From: Crocinitomicaceae bacterium
GTDB lineage: Bacteria > Bacteroidota > Bacteroidia > Flavobacteriales_D > Crocinitomicaceae
NCBI GenBank assembly: GCA_029252405.1
Contig: JAQXBM010000022.1
Location: forward strand, 124,001 to 188,000
Direction: 5' to 3'
DNA length: 64,000 nt
Below are positions 45,784 through 55,071 of the stretch, piece by piece (position 1 is the stretch's first letter; every line of letters starts with the position of its first letter). The position numbers and the translations under genes are program-made. The notes under the pieces were generated by a model. It was not told the origin of the DNA and did no database searches. It was given only the letters and a program-made list of their open reading frames with translations.

Positions 45784-47001
45784 ATGAAAATGCATGTAGC
45801 AGTTATCGGAGGTGGAGCTGGAGGATTTTTCTCAGCGATATCAGTCAAACATCACCATCCTGATGCGCATGTGACCATCCATGAAAAATCGACAAAATTA
45901 CTCTCGAAAGTTAAGATTTCTGGAGGAGGTCGATGCAATGTCACGAATGGAACAGATTCAATAAAGATACTCGCGGAAGCCTACCCTAGAGGATCGAAGC
46001 AATTGCGTAAACTCTTTGGAACCTTCAATAATCTGCACACAATGCAATGGTTTGAGGATCGAGGAGTGCCCTTGGTTACGCAAGATGATTTGTGTGTTTT
46101 TCCCGTTTCACAAGATTCCCAAAGCATCATCGATTGCTTTTTGAAAGAAGCGAAGGAATTGGGGATTGAAATCAAAACGAAATCAGGTGTAAGCGAACTG
46201 ATCGAAAAAGAAGGGCAAATTGAGCTCTCTTTTATTGGAGATGAGCATTCTGAGCTTTACGATAAGGTGATTGTCGCGACTGGTGGTTCCCCAAAGATGA
46301 GCGGGTTACTTTGGCTCGAAAAGTTGGGACACAAAATTTCAACACCTGTGCCTTCTTTATTTACTTTCAACATGCCTTCTGAGACCATTACTGAATTGAT
46401 GGGAATTGTAGTAGAAGAGGCGATTGTGAAAATTCAAGGAACGAAATTACGCGGAGATGGTCCATTGCTGATCACTCACTGGGGAATGAGTGGTCCCGCC
46501 GTTTTGAAACTGTCTTCTTTTGGAGCTCGGATTCTAAGCGATATGAATTACCAGTGTGTCGCGCAAGTTAACTGGGTGAATGAAGTGAATGCGGATGTTG
46601 TTTACAACAGGTTGAAGCAACTTCAAAAGGAACACCCAAACAAACAATTGGCCAACGCACGACTGCTAGAGATTCCAATCCGACTCTGGATCTTCCTTCT
46701 TGAAAAATGTGATATTTCAAAAGAAACGACTTGGTCGCAAATGGGAAAAAAGCCTTTCAATAAGTTGCTCAACATCCTCACGAATGATGAATACGCGGTC
46801 TCAGGAAAAACGACTTTTAAAGAGGAGTTTGTGACCTGCGGAGGAGTGAGTCTAGAAACCATTAACATGAAAACCATGGAAAGCAAAGCGCTTCCAAATC
46901 TGTATTTCACGGGGGAAGTAATTGATATTGATGGCATCACGGGAGGGTATAATTTCCAAGCTGCCTGGACGACGGCGTTTATTGCGGGCAGGCTGGGTTA
47001 A
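45784..47001 (+). CDS. NAD(P)/FAD-dependent oxidoreductase of the HI0933/BaiN family
   Basis: 405 residues. FAD-binding motif VIGGGAGGFFSAI at the start, the family signature KVKISGGGRCNVTN, a second Rossmann part (VIVATGGSPKMSGL) and the C-terminal FTGEVIDIDGITGGYNFQAAW. Members are flavoproteins of mostly unknown substrate. ATG 45784 and 45790 are both possible. It is followed by a family A repeat and then pth. Confidence 0.92.
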   Translation: MKMHVAVIGGGAGGFFSAISVKHHHPDAHVTIHEKSTKLLSKVKISGGGRCNVTNGTDSIKILAEAYPRGSKQLRKLFGTFNNLHTMQWFEDRGVPLVTQDDLCVFPVSQDSQSIIDCFLKEAKELGIEIKTKSGVSELIEKEGQIELSFIGDEHSELYDKVIVATGGSPKMSGLLWLEKLGHKISTPVPSLFTFNMPSETITELMGIVVEEAIVKIQGTKLRGDGPLLITHWGMSGPAVLKLSSFGARILSDMNYQCVAQVNWVNEVNADVVYNRLKQLQKEHPNKQLANARLLEIPIRLWIFLLEKCDISKETTWSQMGKKPFNKLLNILTNDEYAVSGKTTFKEEFVTCGGVSLETINMKTMESKALPNLYFTGEVIDIDGITGGYNFQAAWTTAFIAGRLG

Positions 47002-47009
47002 ACTTATCA

Positions 47010-47053
47010 CTGAGGGGTGAGCGGAGCCGAACTCCGACCTCGACTCCACTCAG
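47010..47053. repeat. Repeat family A, short copy
   Basis: CTGAGGGGTGAGCGGAGCCG, then AACTCCGACCTCGACTCCACTCAG; the ends and the GAGCGGAG/CTCCACTC arms pair to form a hairpin. Nearly identical to 47707-47750, with matching changes on both arms. Confidence 0.75.
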
Positions 47054-47089
47054 TCATCGTTTAACAAAACGAACACGGCAAGAATTTTG

Positions 47090-47097
47090 TAACTTTG
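47090..47097 (+). promoter_or_regulatory. -7 promoter box of pth
   Basis: TAACTTTG, an exact match, 29 bases before ATG 47127. Confidence 0.5.
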
Positions 47098-47126
47098 CAA
47101 ACCAAATAAACTCAGGCAATAGTAAC

Positions 47127-47690
47127 ATGAAATACCTTATCGTCGGACTAGGAAATCCAGGATCGAAATATGAGAACACGCGACACAACATCGGGTTTTT
47201 GGTGTTGGATGAATTTGCGAAAGAACGTGAAGCGAAATTCGAATTGGATCGACATGCTGAAGTTGCCAAAGCGAAATTCAAAGGACGTCAGCTCATTTTG
47301 GTGAAACCAACGACATTCATGAATCTTTCAGGAAAAGCAGTAAACTATTGGATGCAGCAAGAGAAAATTCCAATCGAGAATGTCCTCATTATTAGCGATG
47401 ATCTGGCACTCCCTTTTGGAACACTTCGCATGAAAGGAAAAGGTTCAGATGGTGGTCACAACGGTTTCAAAGATATTCAAGCGACATTGAACACGCCAAA
47501 CTACGCCCGACTTCGCTTCGGGATTGGAAGCGAGTTCAGAAAAGGACAACAATCGGATTACGTGCTCGGAGATTGGGATTCAAAAGAAACTGAAGCTCTA
47601 GGGGAACGCATTGCAACTGCCACTCAATTTATCAAAGGATTCGCGACTATTGGCCTCAACCGAACAATGAGCAATTGGAACGGAAAGTAA
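47127..47690 (+). CDS. pth: Peptidyl-tRNA hydrolase
   Basis: 187 residues, family length. N-terminal VGLGNPGSKYENTRHNIGF with the catalytic His, then KPTTFMNLSGKAV and ISDDLALPFGTLRMKGKGSDGGHNG. It releases peptides from peptidyl-tRNA that has dropped off ribosomes. It stands alone, with a promoter box upstream and repeats on both sides. Confidence 0.97.
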   Translation: MKYLIVGLGNPGSKYENTRHNIGFLVLDEFAKEREAKFELDRHAEVAKAKFKGRQLILVKPTTFMNLSGKAVNYWMQQEKIPIENVLIISDDLALPFGTLRMKGKGSDGGHNGFKDIQATLNTPNYARLRFGIGSEFRKGQQSDYVLGDWDSKETEALGERIATATQFIKGFATIGLNRTMSNWNGK

Positions 47691-47706
47691 ATAATTGAAA
47701 CACTTA

Positions 47707-47750
47707 CCGAGGGGTGAGCGGAGTCGAACTCCGACCTCGACTTCGCTCGG
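47707..47750. repeat. Repeat family A, second short copy
   Basis: Same as 47010-47053 but with CCGAG...CTCGG ends instead of CTGAG...CTCAG; the paired change keeps the stem. Confidence 0.75.
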
Positions 47751-47819
47751 CCATCGTTCTTGCTATAATCAATCCATCAGTCGGCATCCAAAAATCAAAC
47801 AAAATCAAACAAAGCAATT

Positions 47820-47857
47820 AATCGGAAAATCAGATAATCGGAAAATCAGATAATCCC
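47820..47857. repeat. Repeat family B, two perfect 16-bp units
   Basis: TCGGAAAATCAGATAA twice in tandem (47822-47853). It follows a family A copy, as at 39122-39304. Confidence 0.75.
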
Positions 47858-47964
47858 ACTTATCCGAACTTGCATACCAATTGTCGAAGTAGCCTAAAAA
47901 TCTGCCCCTCCAACCTTCCAAAACACCTCGTTTTTCTTACTTTTACTCCTCAAATTAAATCGAA

Positions 47965-49404
47965 ATGAAAAGAATCAAAATCGCGGACGTTCTTGCGAAC
48001 CCAACAATCGGGGAAACAATCACAGTTAAAGGATGGGTGAAAGCCAATCGTGCTAATCGTTTTATACAAATTAATGACGGTTCTACGATCAAAAATATCC
48101 AAGCCGTAGTTGATTTTGAAAATTTCGATGAGGCTTTATTGAAGCGCGTTACAACAGCATCAGCCATTGGTGTTACGGGAGAGTTGGTTGAATCTCAAGG
48201 TTCAGGTCAAGCGGTGGAAATCGTCGTGAAAGAGATCGAGGTAATCGGCGATGCTAACCCGGATGAAGTGCAAAAAACAGTGATGCAACCGAAACGTCAT
48301 AGCATGGAGTTTTTGCGTGAGCAGGCACACCTTCGTTTCAGAACGAACACGTTCGGAGCGGTATTCAGAATTCGTCACGCAGTTGCATACGCCATTCACA
48401 AGTACTTTAACGATCAACGTTTCTACTATTTGCACACGCCAATCATTACGGGTTCTGACGCAGAAGGAGCGGGAGAAATGTTTCAAGTTTCGACTTTGGA
48501 TCATAAAAACCCACCGTTGAATGAAGACGGATCCATCGATTATTCTCAAGATTTCTTCGGGAAGCCAGTGAACCTTACTGTTTCTGGACAGTTAGAGGCT
48601 GAGTTGGGAGCGTTGGCTCTAGGTCAGGTTTACACGTTTGGGCCAACTTTCCGAGCGGAAAACTCGAACACTTCTCGTCACTTGGCTGAATTCTGGATGA
48701 TTGAACCAGAGGTAGCCTTCAATGATTTGAAAGACAACATGGACTTGACGGAAGATTTCCTAAAGTACATTACCAACTATATTTTGACAAATTGCGCGGA
48801 CGATCTTGCGTTCTTGAATGATCGTGAAGCGAAAGAGCAACAATCGAAACCGCAAAACGAAAGAAACGAATTGACGTTGATTGAGCGAATGGAATTTGTT
48901 CGTGACAATGAATTCAAGCGCTTAACATACACTGAGGCAATCGAAGTATTGAAACGTTCGAAGCCATACAAGAAGAAGAAATTCAAATTCGAAGTGGAAT
49001 GGGGAGTTGATCTTCACAGTGAGCACGAGCGCTATTTGGTTGAAAAGGAATTCAAATGTCCGGTAATTTTAACGGATTATCCAGCAGAGATAAAATCGTT
49101 CTACATGCGTCAGAATGACGACGGAAAAACAGTAGCAGCGATGGATGTTCTTTTCCCAGGAATTGGTGAAATCGTTGGTGGATCTCAACGTGAAGAGCGC
49201 TTGGATATCTTGAAAAAGAAATGTGCTGATTTCAATATTCCAGAGGAAGAATTGTGGTGGTTTTTGGATACTCGCAGATTCGGAACAGTGCCACATTCAG
49301 GTTTTGGTCTAGGATTTGAACGTATGGTAATGTTCGTGACAGGAATGTCAAACATTCGTGATGTAATTCCTTTCCCGCGAACACCGCAAAATGCAGAATT
49401 TTAA
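47965..49404 (+). CDS. asnS: Asparagine-tRNA ligase
   Basis: 479 residues. N-terminal OB-fold ([20 protein letters not shown]) and class II catalytic core with motif 2 ([25 protein letters not shown]) and motif 3 ([22 protein letters not shown]). It charges tRNA-Asn. The Asn-specific rather than Asp-specific identity rests on the EFWMIEPE region and on family length. TACTTTTA at 47938-47945 is a near-consensus -7 box 19 bases before the ATG. rpoN follows after 43 bases. Confidence 0.96.
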   Translation: MKRIKIADVLANPTIGETITVKGWVKANRANRFIQINDGSTIKNIQAVVDFENFDEALLKRVTTASAIGVTGELVESQGSGQAVEIVVKEIEVIGDANPDEVQKTVMQPKRHSMEFLREQAHLRFRTNTFGAVFRIRHAVAYAIHKYFNDQRFYYLHTPIITGSDAEGAGEMFQVSTLDHKNPPLNEDGSIDYSQDFFGKPVNLTVSGQLEAELGALALGQVYTFGPTFRAENSNTSRHLAEFWMIEPEVAFNDLKDNMDLTEDFLKYITNYILTNCADDLAFLNDREAKEQQSKPQNERNELTLIERMEFVRDNEFKRLTYTEAIEVLKRSKPYKKKKFKFEVEWGVDLHSEHERYLVEKEFKCPVILTDYPAEIKSFYMRQNDDGKTVAAMDVLFPGIGEIVGGSQREERLDILKKKCADFNIPEEELWWFLDTRRFGTVPHSGFGLGFERMVMFVTGMSNIRDVIPFPRTPQNAEF

Positions 49405-49447
49405 ATCGAAAAAAATCGGTACTTTAGAATACGAATAACTCAGAACG

Positions 49448-50884
49448 ATGGCATTAAAACAATATCTCTCTCATAAACTGGAACAACGGCTTTCACCGCA
49501 GCAAATTCAGTTGATGAAATTGCTACAAGTGCCGACGATGGAGCTTGAACAGCGGATCAAGCAGGAAATCGAGGAAAATCCGGCGCTTGAAGAAGGTGCG
49601 GAAAAGGATGAGGAAGAGGAATTCGATAACGATGAGTACGAAGAAGAGACGGAGGAAGATTTTAATATCGACGATTACTTGAGCGATGATGCGGATTATA
49701 AAACGCAAGTCAACAACAAAGGGAAAGACGATGATGAAAAGGCAATTCCTCTTTCTGGACAGCAAAGTTTTCAAGAACGTTTGACGAAGCAACTTCAATT
49801 GTTGTTTTTAGACGACGATCAACACATGATTGCCGATACGATTATCGGAAATTTGGATGAATCGGGTTACTTGAATCGAGAGATTGAAGCAATTGTCGAT
49901 GATTTAGCTTTCTCGGCTAATATCACTGTATCTGAAGAAGACGTAGAAGCGATTTTACTGCGCATTCAAGAATTCGACCCAGCTGGAATCGGTGCACGAG
50001 ATTTGCGCGAGTGCCTATTGATCCAAATGGAGCGCAAGCAAGATGGAGATATTACGAAATTCACAGCGAAGAAAATTTTAGAAGAGTACTTCGAAGAATT
50101 CACGAAGAAGCACTATAAAAAGATCATCAAGAAATTGGAGATCAGCGAAGCAGATTTAAAGGATGCGATTGATGAAATCGTGAAACTCAACCCGAAGCCA
50201 GGTGGTTCGATGAAAGAATCATCTCAGAACTTCCAGCAGGTAATTCCAGATTTCGCCGTTTACGAAAATGAAGGTCAGCTCCAATTGACGATTCACGGAC
50301 GAAATGCTCCCGAATTGAAAGTCAGCAGAGATTACAAGCAAATGCTTCAAGGGTATTCTGAGGGTGCGAAAACATCTAAAAAGGATAAGGAAGCAGTAAC
50401 TTTCGTGAAGCAAAAACTCGATAGTGCCAAGTGGTTCATTGATGCCATCAAACAACGTCAGAACACGTTGATGTTAACGATGAACGCGATCATGAATTAT
50501 CAGAAAAAGTACTTCCTGACTGGTGACGAAACGAATCTTCGTCCAATGATTTTGAAAGACATCGCAGAGATCGTAGATTTGGATATTTCAACCATTTCTC
50601 GTGTGGCGAACAGTAAGTATGTTCAAACGGATCAAGGGGTTTATGCATTGAAGTATTTCTTCTCTGAGTCACTTTCAACAGATTCGGGTGAGGAAGTATC
50701 GACACGTGAGGTGAAGAAAATCCTTTCGGAAGCGATCGATAATGAACCGAAAAGAAAACCGTTGACCGACGAGAAATTGACGGTCGTTCTCAAGGAAAAA
50801 GGGTACAACATTGCGCGAAGAACAGTGGCAAAATACCGCGAGCAACTCAATATTCCGGTGGCAAGATTAAGAAAAGAGCTGTAG
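49448..50884 (+). CDS. rpoN: RNA polymerase sigma-54 factor
   Basis: 478 residues. Region I, Gln-rich and activator-interacting (SHKLEQRLSPQQIQLMKLLQ), is followed by a very acidic region II, the core-binding region III, and the RpoN box ARRTVAKYRE near the C-terminus, which reads the -24 promoter element. It directs transcription from promoters that need an ATP-dependent activator; none of the genes in this window shows an obvious -24/-12 element. The PAP2-like gene begins directly after the stop. Confidence 0.96.
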   Translation: MALKQYLSHKLEQRLSPQQIQLMKLLQVPTMELEQRIKQEIEENPALEEGAEKDEEEEFDNDEYEEETEEDFNIDDYLSDDADYKTQVNNKGKDDDEKAIPLSGQQSFQERLTKQLQLLFLDDDQHMIADTIIGNLDESGYLNREIEAIVDDLAFSANITVSEEDVEAILLRIQEFDPAGIGARDLRECLLIQMERKQDGDITKFTAKKILEEYFEEFTKKHYKKIIKKLEISEADLKDAIDEIVKLNPKPGGSMKESSQNFQQVIPDFAVYENEGQLQLTIHGRNAPELKVSRDYKQMLQGYSEGAKTSKKDKEAVTFVKQKLDSAKWFIDAIKQRQNTLMLTMNAIMNYQKKYFLTGDETNLRPMILKDIAEIVDLDISTISRVANSKYVQTDQGVYALKYFFSESLSTDSGEEVSTREVKKILSEAIDNEPKRKPLTDEKLTVVLKEKGYNIARRTVAKYREQLNIPVARLRKEL

Positions 50885-51529
50885 ATGAAACTGAGTGCTC
50901 AAATCATTTCTTGGCTTTTCGTTCCATTAATTACACCTGTTTTTGCCATTCTACTGGTGATGTTTGTGCCTTCTTATCAGGACGTATTAAACGACGATTG
51001 TCTGTACATCATCAATCCTCAGCACAAGTGGCAAATCTTTTATTACTATTTCTTCTTCTGCGTGGTCGTGCCTGGTTTGGCTTTGCTTTACCTGAAGGCA
51101 ATTGGCGTAGTTTCCACCATTGAAATAGATGACAGAAAAGAACGTGCTCTGCCAATCATCGTAATGTTCTGTAGCTGCCTCGGTTTGTACATCTTTCATA
51201 CCCTCATGATTCCAAAGGAGGCCGAATTCTCAAAATACGTATACTCATACCCGCTCGCTGGAGTAATAGCAACAGGAGTTTACTTCTTTCAAACAATGTG
51301 GAAAAAAGTAAGTTTGCACGCAGGTGGAATGGGAATAATGTCGGGCTTCTTAATTGCCTATGCAGCCGAAATGGAAGTCTTTCCAATTTGGATTATTCTC
51401 TTTGCAATTGTCTCTTCAGGCTTGGTGATGTCAGCACGTGTATACCTCGGAAAACACACACTTCTTGAAGTCGTTGTTGGGTGGTTTACAGGAACTTTTG
51501 TTACTTTTGCTGTCAACTATTACTATTAA
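50885..51529 (+). CDS. PAP2-like membrane phosphatase
   Basis: 214 residues with about six transmembrane helices. The C-terminal half has the PAP2-type pattern: KKVSLHAGGMGIMSG and SARVYLGKHTLLEVVVGWF, giving the conserved Ser-His-Gly, Arg and His. It may dephosphorylate a lipid phosphate. The first KxxxxxxRP motif is only partly recognisable (DDRKERALP), so the call is moderate. ATG directly follows the rpoN stop. Confidence 0.72.
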   Translation: MKLSAQIISWLFVPLITPVFAILLVMFVPSYQDVLNDDCLYIINPQHKWQIFYYYFFFCVVVPGLALLYLKAIGVVSTIEIDDRKERALPIIVMFCSCLGLYIFHTLMIPKEAEFSKYVYSYPLAGVIATGVYFFQTMWKKVSLHAGGMGIMSGFLIAYAAEMEVFPIWIILFAIVSSGLVMSARVYLGKHTLLEVVVGWFTGTFVTFAVNYYY

Positions 51530-51568
51530 TTCGGCAAGGTTATTGCCTTAGATAGAGAAAATCGAAAA

Positions 51569-52366
51569 ATGAAAATATTTAATGTAGCATCTTTGATATT
51601 AATTGTCAGTGCTTGTGGTATGTTCAATGAAAAGAACAAGGGGAAAGGATTTAATTTGTTCACTGTTCAGCAAGATGTTGATCTCGGTGCACAAGTTGCC
51701 GCTGAAATTGATAGTGATCCTCAAACGTACCCATTGTTAGACTCGGTTCAATACAAAGAGGTGTACGATTATGTTTACAAGGTTCGAGATAAGATTTTGA
51801 ATACTGGAGAGGTCGATTACAAAGATGAATTTCAATGGCGATTACGTGTAATTCACGATGATAGTACAATGAACGCTTTCTGTACACCTGGAGGATACAT
51901 TTACATCTACACAGGAATTTTGAAGTTCTTGGATAGTGAAGATCAATTTGCAGGAGTTTTGGGACACGAAATTGCACACGCAGATTTACGTCACTCAACA
52001 CGTCAGATGACGAAACAATTTGGAGTTCAAATTTTGACAGATGTTCTCTTAGGAGACAAGGCAGCTTTGAAGCAAGTTACAGGTGCATTGGTAGGATTGA
52101 AATTCTCGCGAGCACACGAGTCTGAGGCAGATGCACGCTCGGTGAAATACCTTTGTCCCACAGATTACAACGCTGCTGGTGGAGCAGGTTTCTTCCAGAA
52201 GATTGAAGATATGGGTGGGTCAAGACCGCCAGAATTTATGAGTACGCACCCGAATCCTGCAGATCGTATTGAACATTTCCAAACGGAAAAAGTGACAAAT
52301 GGCTGCCAAGGATCGGAAACGTACAAGACTGAATTTGAAGTAATGGTTTCTAAACTCCCTCAATAA
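51569..52366 (+). CDS. M48-family metalloprotease, lipoprotein
   Basis: 265 residues. Lipobox VSAC16. Peptidase M48 domain with zinc motif H133-E-I-A-H137 and the distal E-S-E-A-D motif (184-188). Relatives such as BepA and LoiP act on outer-membrane protein assembly and quality control. The gene lies 40 bases after the PAP2-like gene and 75 before the LacI gene. Confidence 0.92.
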   Translation: MKIFNVASLILIVSACGMFNEKNKGKGFNLFTVQQDVDLGAQVAAEIDSDPQTYPLLDSVQYKEVYDYVYKVRDKILNTGEVDYKDEFQWRLRVIHDDSTMNAFCTPGGYIYIYTGILKFLDSEDQFAGVLGHEIAHADLRHSTRQMTKQFGVQILTDVLLGDKAALKQVTGALVGLKFSRAHESEADARSVKYLCPTDYNAAGGAGFFQKIEDMGGSRPPEFMSTHPNPADRIEHFQTEKVTNGCQGSETYKTEFEVMVSKLPQ

Positions 52367-52441
52367 AATGGAGCATTACTTAGATTTCGGCTTAGTTTTT
52401 GTAACTTAGGAAGAATACTAGAAAATCGCATTTGTTTAACA

Positions 52442-53434
52442 ATGAAAGCAAAAAGAACATCCTTAAATGATATTGCTAAGGCGCTTAGTGTGTCAAAAGC
52501 AACAGTATCGTTCGTGTTAAATGACAAGGGCGATCAATTCAACATTAGCAAAGAGAAGCAACGATTAATCAAGGAAAAGGCAAAAGAGCTTTCTTATGTG
52601 CCGAATTTCTTTGCGAAGAGCTTACGTCAGGGAGAAACAAAAACAATCGGTCTTGTTTTACCTGATATTTCCAATGCTTTCTATGCTGAATTGAGTAAGA
52701 CAATCCAAGAGAAATTATACGCCGAAGGTTACAACACCTTCATTGTGAATACCAATGACAATGAAGAAGTGGAGAAAGCCCTCATGAATGAGTTGATTCA
52801 ACGTTCCATCGATGGAATGATCATCGCTCCAAGTAATGACATAAAGGAGTTGATTCCAATTCTTTTGGCGACGCACATTCCAGTTGTTTTCACAGATCGA
52901 CCTGGAGATGAAAATGCGGATTTCGTTGGTGTTGACAATTACATTGAAGCTGAGCGCTTGGTGAAATCATTCATTGAACGTCCAAATCAGGTGGTAATTG
53001 TGGCACCTCACAAAAATTCCATTTCTACCATTCAACGCAGAATCAAAGGAATTAGCGAAGTCTGTAAAAAAGAAGGCGTGCCAGTAAATGTGGTAGCGAT
53101 TCCTAAATCGAAAGATGAATTCAGGGAAATTATCAAGAAAGAGGTGGAAAATGGAGGCGATGCCTTTGTACCATTGGATCACAGATGCACACTCAGTATG
53201 TTGGGAGCTGCAAAGGATTTGAACCTATCTATTCCAAAGGATTTACGATTAATTTCTTTTGACGATAGTGAGTCGTTCAAATACATGAAACCACCAATTT
53301 CTGCCCTTCGTCAACCGGTGACTGATATCGGGTTGAAAAGTGTAGCACGACTGTACGAACGCATCAAGGAAACAAAAGATCCTGGAAAGCATTTCATACT
53401 TCCTTGTGAGTTTATTGCGAGAGAATCGCACTAA
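52442..53434 (+). CDS. LacI-family transcriptional regulator
   Basis: 330 residues. N-terminal helix-turn-helix (SLNDIAKALSVSKATVSFVLN) with hinge helix, then the periplasmic-binding-protein-like effector domain (TKTIGLVLPDISNAFYAEL ... PISALRQPVTDIGLKSVARL). It probably answers to a sugar or nucleoside; no sugar-use genes lie beside it, so its targets are elsewhere or unknown. A near-consensus TAACTTAG lies about 31 bases upstream. Confidence 0.93.
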   Translation: MKAKRTSLNDIAKALSVSKATVSFVLNDKGDQFNISKEKQRLIKEKAKELSYVPNFFAKSLRQGETKTIGLVLPDISNAFYAELSKTIQEKLYAEGYNTFIVNTNDNEEVEKALMNELIQRSIDGMIIAPSNDIKELIPILLATHIPVVFTDRPGDENADFVGVDNYIEAERLVKSFIERPNQVVIVAPHKNSISTIQRRIKGISEVCKKEGVPVNVVAIPKSKDEFREIIKKEVENGGDAFVPLDHRCTLSMLGAAKDLNLSIPKDLRLISFDDSESFKYMKPPISALRQPVTDIGLKSVARLYERIKETKDPGKHFILPCEFIARESH

Positions 53435-53484
53435 TTTCTGGCTGAAGCAGTTCGCGAATAGGTGAACATTTCTTATACTTAACG

Positions 53485-54246
53485 GTGATTTTAAAATCAA
53501 TTTTAAAGCGATTAGATGAAGTCGATCTAGTCCTGTCTATGTCTTTTCCTGCCGTGATGGCGTTTTTGGCAATTCTGGATCATTCACCCTATTCGATTTG
53601 GCTTGCATGGGGCGGATGGCTCTTCATGATTTTGTATGTGCTTTTCACCATTGTTTTTCGAAATCGAAGCATCGAACGAAACGAGCCCGCGACGAGAAGG
53701 AATACAACGATTCAACTTATTATTCGACTCATTCTTTTACTGATTGTGCCAGGTCAACTTAGTCTTGATACGGTTCAAAATTATTTCTACGCATCAACGG
53801 CAGGAGCAGGACTTTCGATAGTCGTAGCTTTGTTCATTGCATTCATCCACAAAGCATACAAGGATCTCGAATCTACAAAGGAATTTGGAATTGGACTGCT
53901 CGTCATGGTGTTGTGTTTCATAGGATTGACCACCTATCCCTTTGTTGCTGAAATTGTCCGCTATTTTGGAGAAAAAGATACGTCCAGTATTCTTTACCTG
54001 ATCGCAATCTTTGTTTTTGAGTTTTCTTCGGTTTACCTGATTTTCGCGCGTCACATTAAATCAGGTGATAGTCAAATTGGTCCAGATATGAAAAGTGACA
54101 AAGCGATTATTGTAATCGTTCTGGGTTGGATTCTTGGGTTTGGGATTTTAGCTGCAGTTATGACTCACAGAGCTAAGTCAATTCCTTCTGAACAAAATCC
54201 AATCCAACTTGAAGTCCATAGCGATAGTCTGTTTTTATTGAATTGA
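53485..54246 (+). CDS. Multi-pass membrane protein of unknown function
   Basis: 253 residues with about seven transmembrane helices, no recognised family. GTG 53485 is the likely start; a -7-like TATACTTA ends three bases before it, and an ATG at 53539 would cut into the first helix. The 3' end overlaps the convergent patatin gene by 74 bases, which is long for a natural overlap; the C-terminal LEVHSDSLFLLN is hydrophilic and may be read-through of a lost stop (inference). Confidence 0.6.
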   Translation: MILKSILKRLDEVDLVLSMSFPAVMAFLAILDHSPYSIWLAWGGWLFMILYVLFTIVFRNRSIERNEPATRRNTTIQLIIRLILLLIVPGQLSLDTVQNYFYASTAGAGLSIVVALFIAFIHKAYKDLESTKEFGIGLLVMVLCFIGLTTYPFVAEIVRYFGEKDTSSILYLIAIFVFEFSSVYLIFARHIKSGDSQIGPDMKSDKAIIVIVLGWILGFGILAAVMTHRAKSIPSEQNPIQLEVHSDSLFLLN

Positions 54247-55012
54247 CAGAGTAACTCGTTCCAGTACATTTCAAACCGTCTTCAGGCCAAAGTTGCTCAA
54301 TGTTCACTCCTTCGGGCGCCGATTGCGCGAATTCCAATGCGTCGTTATAGCAATTGTGATGCGTCGCAAAACACTCGCTCAATTCTTTCTTGGAGCGATA
54401 AAACAGACTTCCCAAATAATTCGGGATGCTCTTTGACATCTTTTTGGTGAGGTGAGAGGTACGGAGAATTAGTATATCATCTGCACCTTGATCTGCTGTC
54501 CACCGAATAGGAATGGGATCGCTCCAAGCGCCATCCATCAAGTCCATATTTTGCACTTTATGAATCCCTTTCGTAATAAATGGAAGTGTACACGAAGCAA
54601 TAACGACCTCCACCCAATCTTTATCGCTTGGGGCAAGATATTCGGCCGTTCCCGTCTCGCGGTTTGTCGCCACGAAGTGAACCTCTTTGTCTTTCGCCGC
54701 GACTAATGCTTTTTCAACGTGAAACGGAACATGTTCGAAGGCTACCTCGCGCAAATAATCGATGTTCATGTATCCACGCTCCTTGATGATGTGCTTTAAC
54801 TTCACAAATTCAGGATCATTTGCCAGCCAATACATTGCTTCAACGCAAGAACCATATTGTTTTGCCAAATAGTAGGAAGAGGCGATTGCACCTCCGGAAA
54901 CACCAACGATACGCTCAAAAGGATAGTATTCTAACGCCATAAATGCGTCCAGAACTCCTGCCGTGAATCCTGTGCGAAATCCACCGCCCTCTACAATTAG
55001 TGTTTTACTCAT
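54173..55012 (-). CDS. Patatin-like phospholipase, copy 1
   Basis: 279 residues. Oxyanion loop EGGGFRTGF, nucleophile elbow G37-V-S39-G-G and catalytic D160-G (MDGAWSDP), all in place. No signal peptide. About two thirds identical to the upstream copy 2, with the same length and motif positions, so a recent tandem duplication. Likely hydrolyses acyl esters of phospholipids or lipid droplets. Its end overlaps the convergent membrane-protein gene by 74 bases. Confidence 0.92.
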   Translation of the reverse strand: MSKTLIVEGGGFRTGFTAGVLDAFMALEYYPFERIVGVSGGAIASSYYLAKQYGSCVEAMYWLANDPEFVKLKHIIKERGYMNIDYLREVAFEHVPFHVEKALVAAKDKEVHFVATNRETGTAEYLAPSDKDWVEVVIASCTLPFITKGIHKVQNMDLMDGAWSDPIPIRWTADQGADDILILRTSHLTKKMSKSIPNYLGSLFYRSKKELSECFATHHNCYNDALEFAQSAPEGVNIEQLWPEDGLKCTGTSYSVNSIKTDYRYGLQVGLDFVQKELT

Positions 55013-55071
55013 GAGGGGCGAACTTAAAACGATTTTTGGAAAGATGCAATAGGCAGGAGGTAATTCGCATG

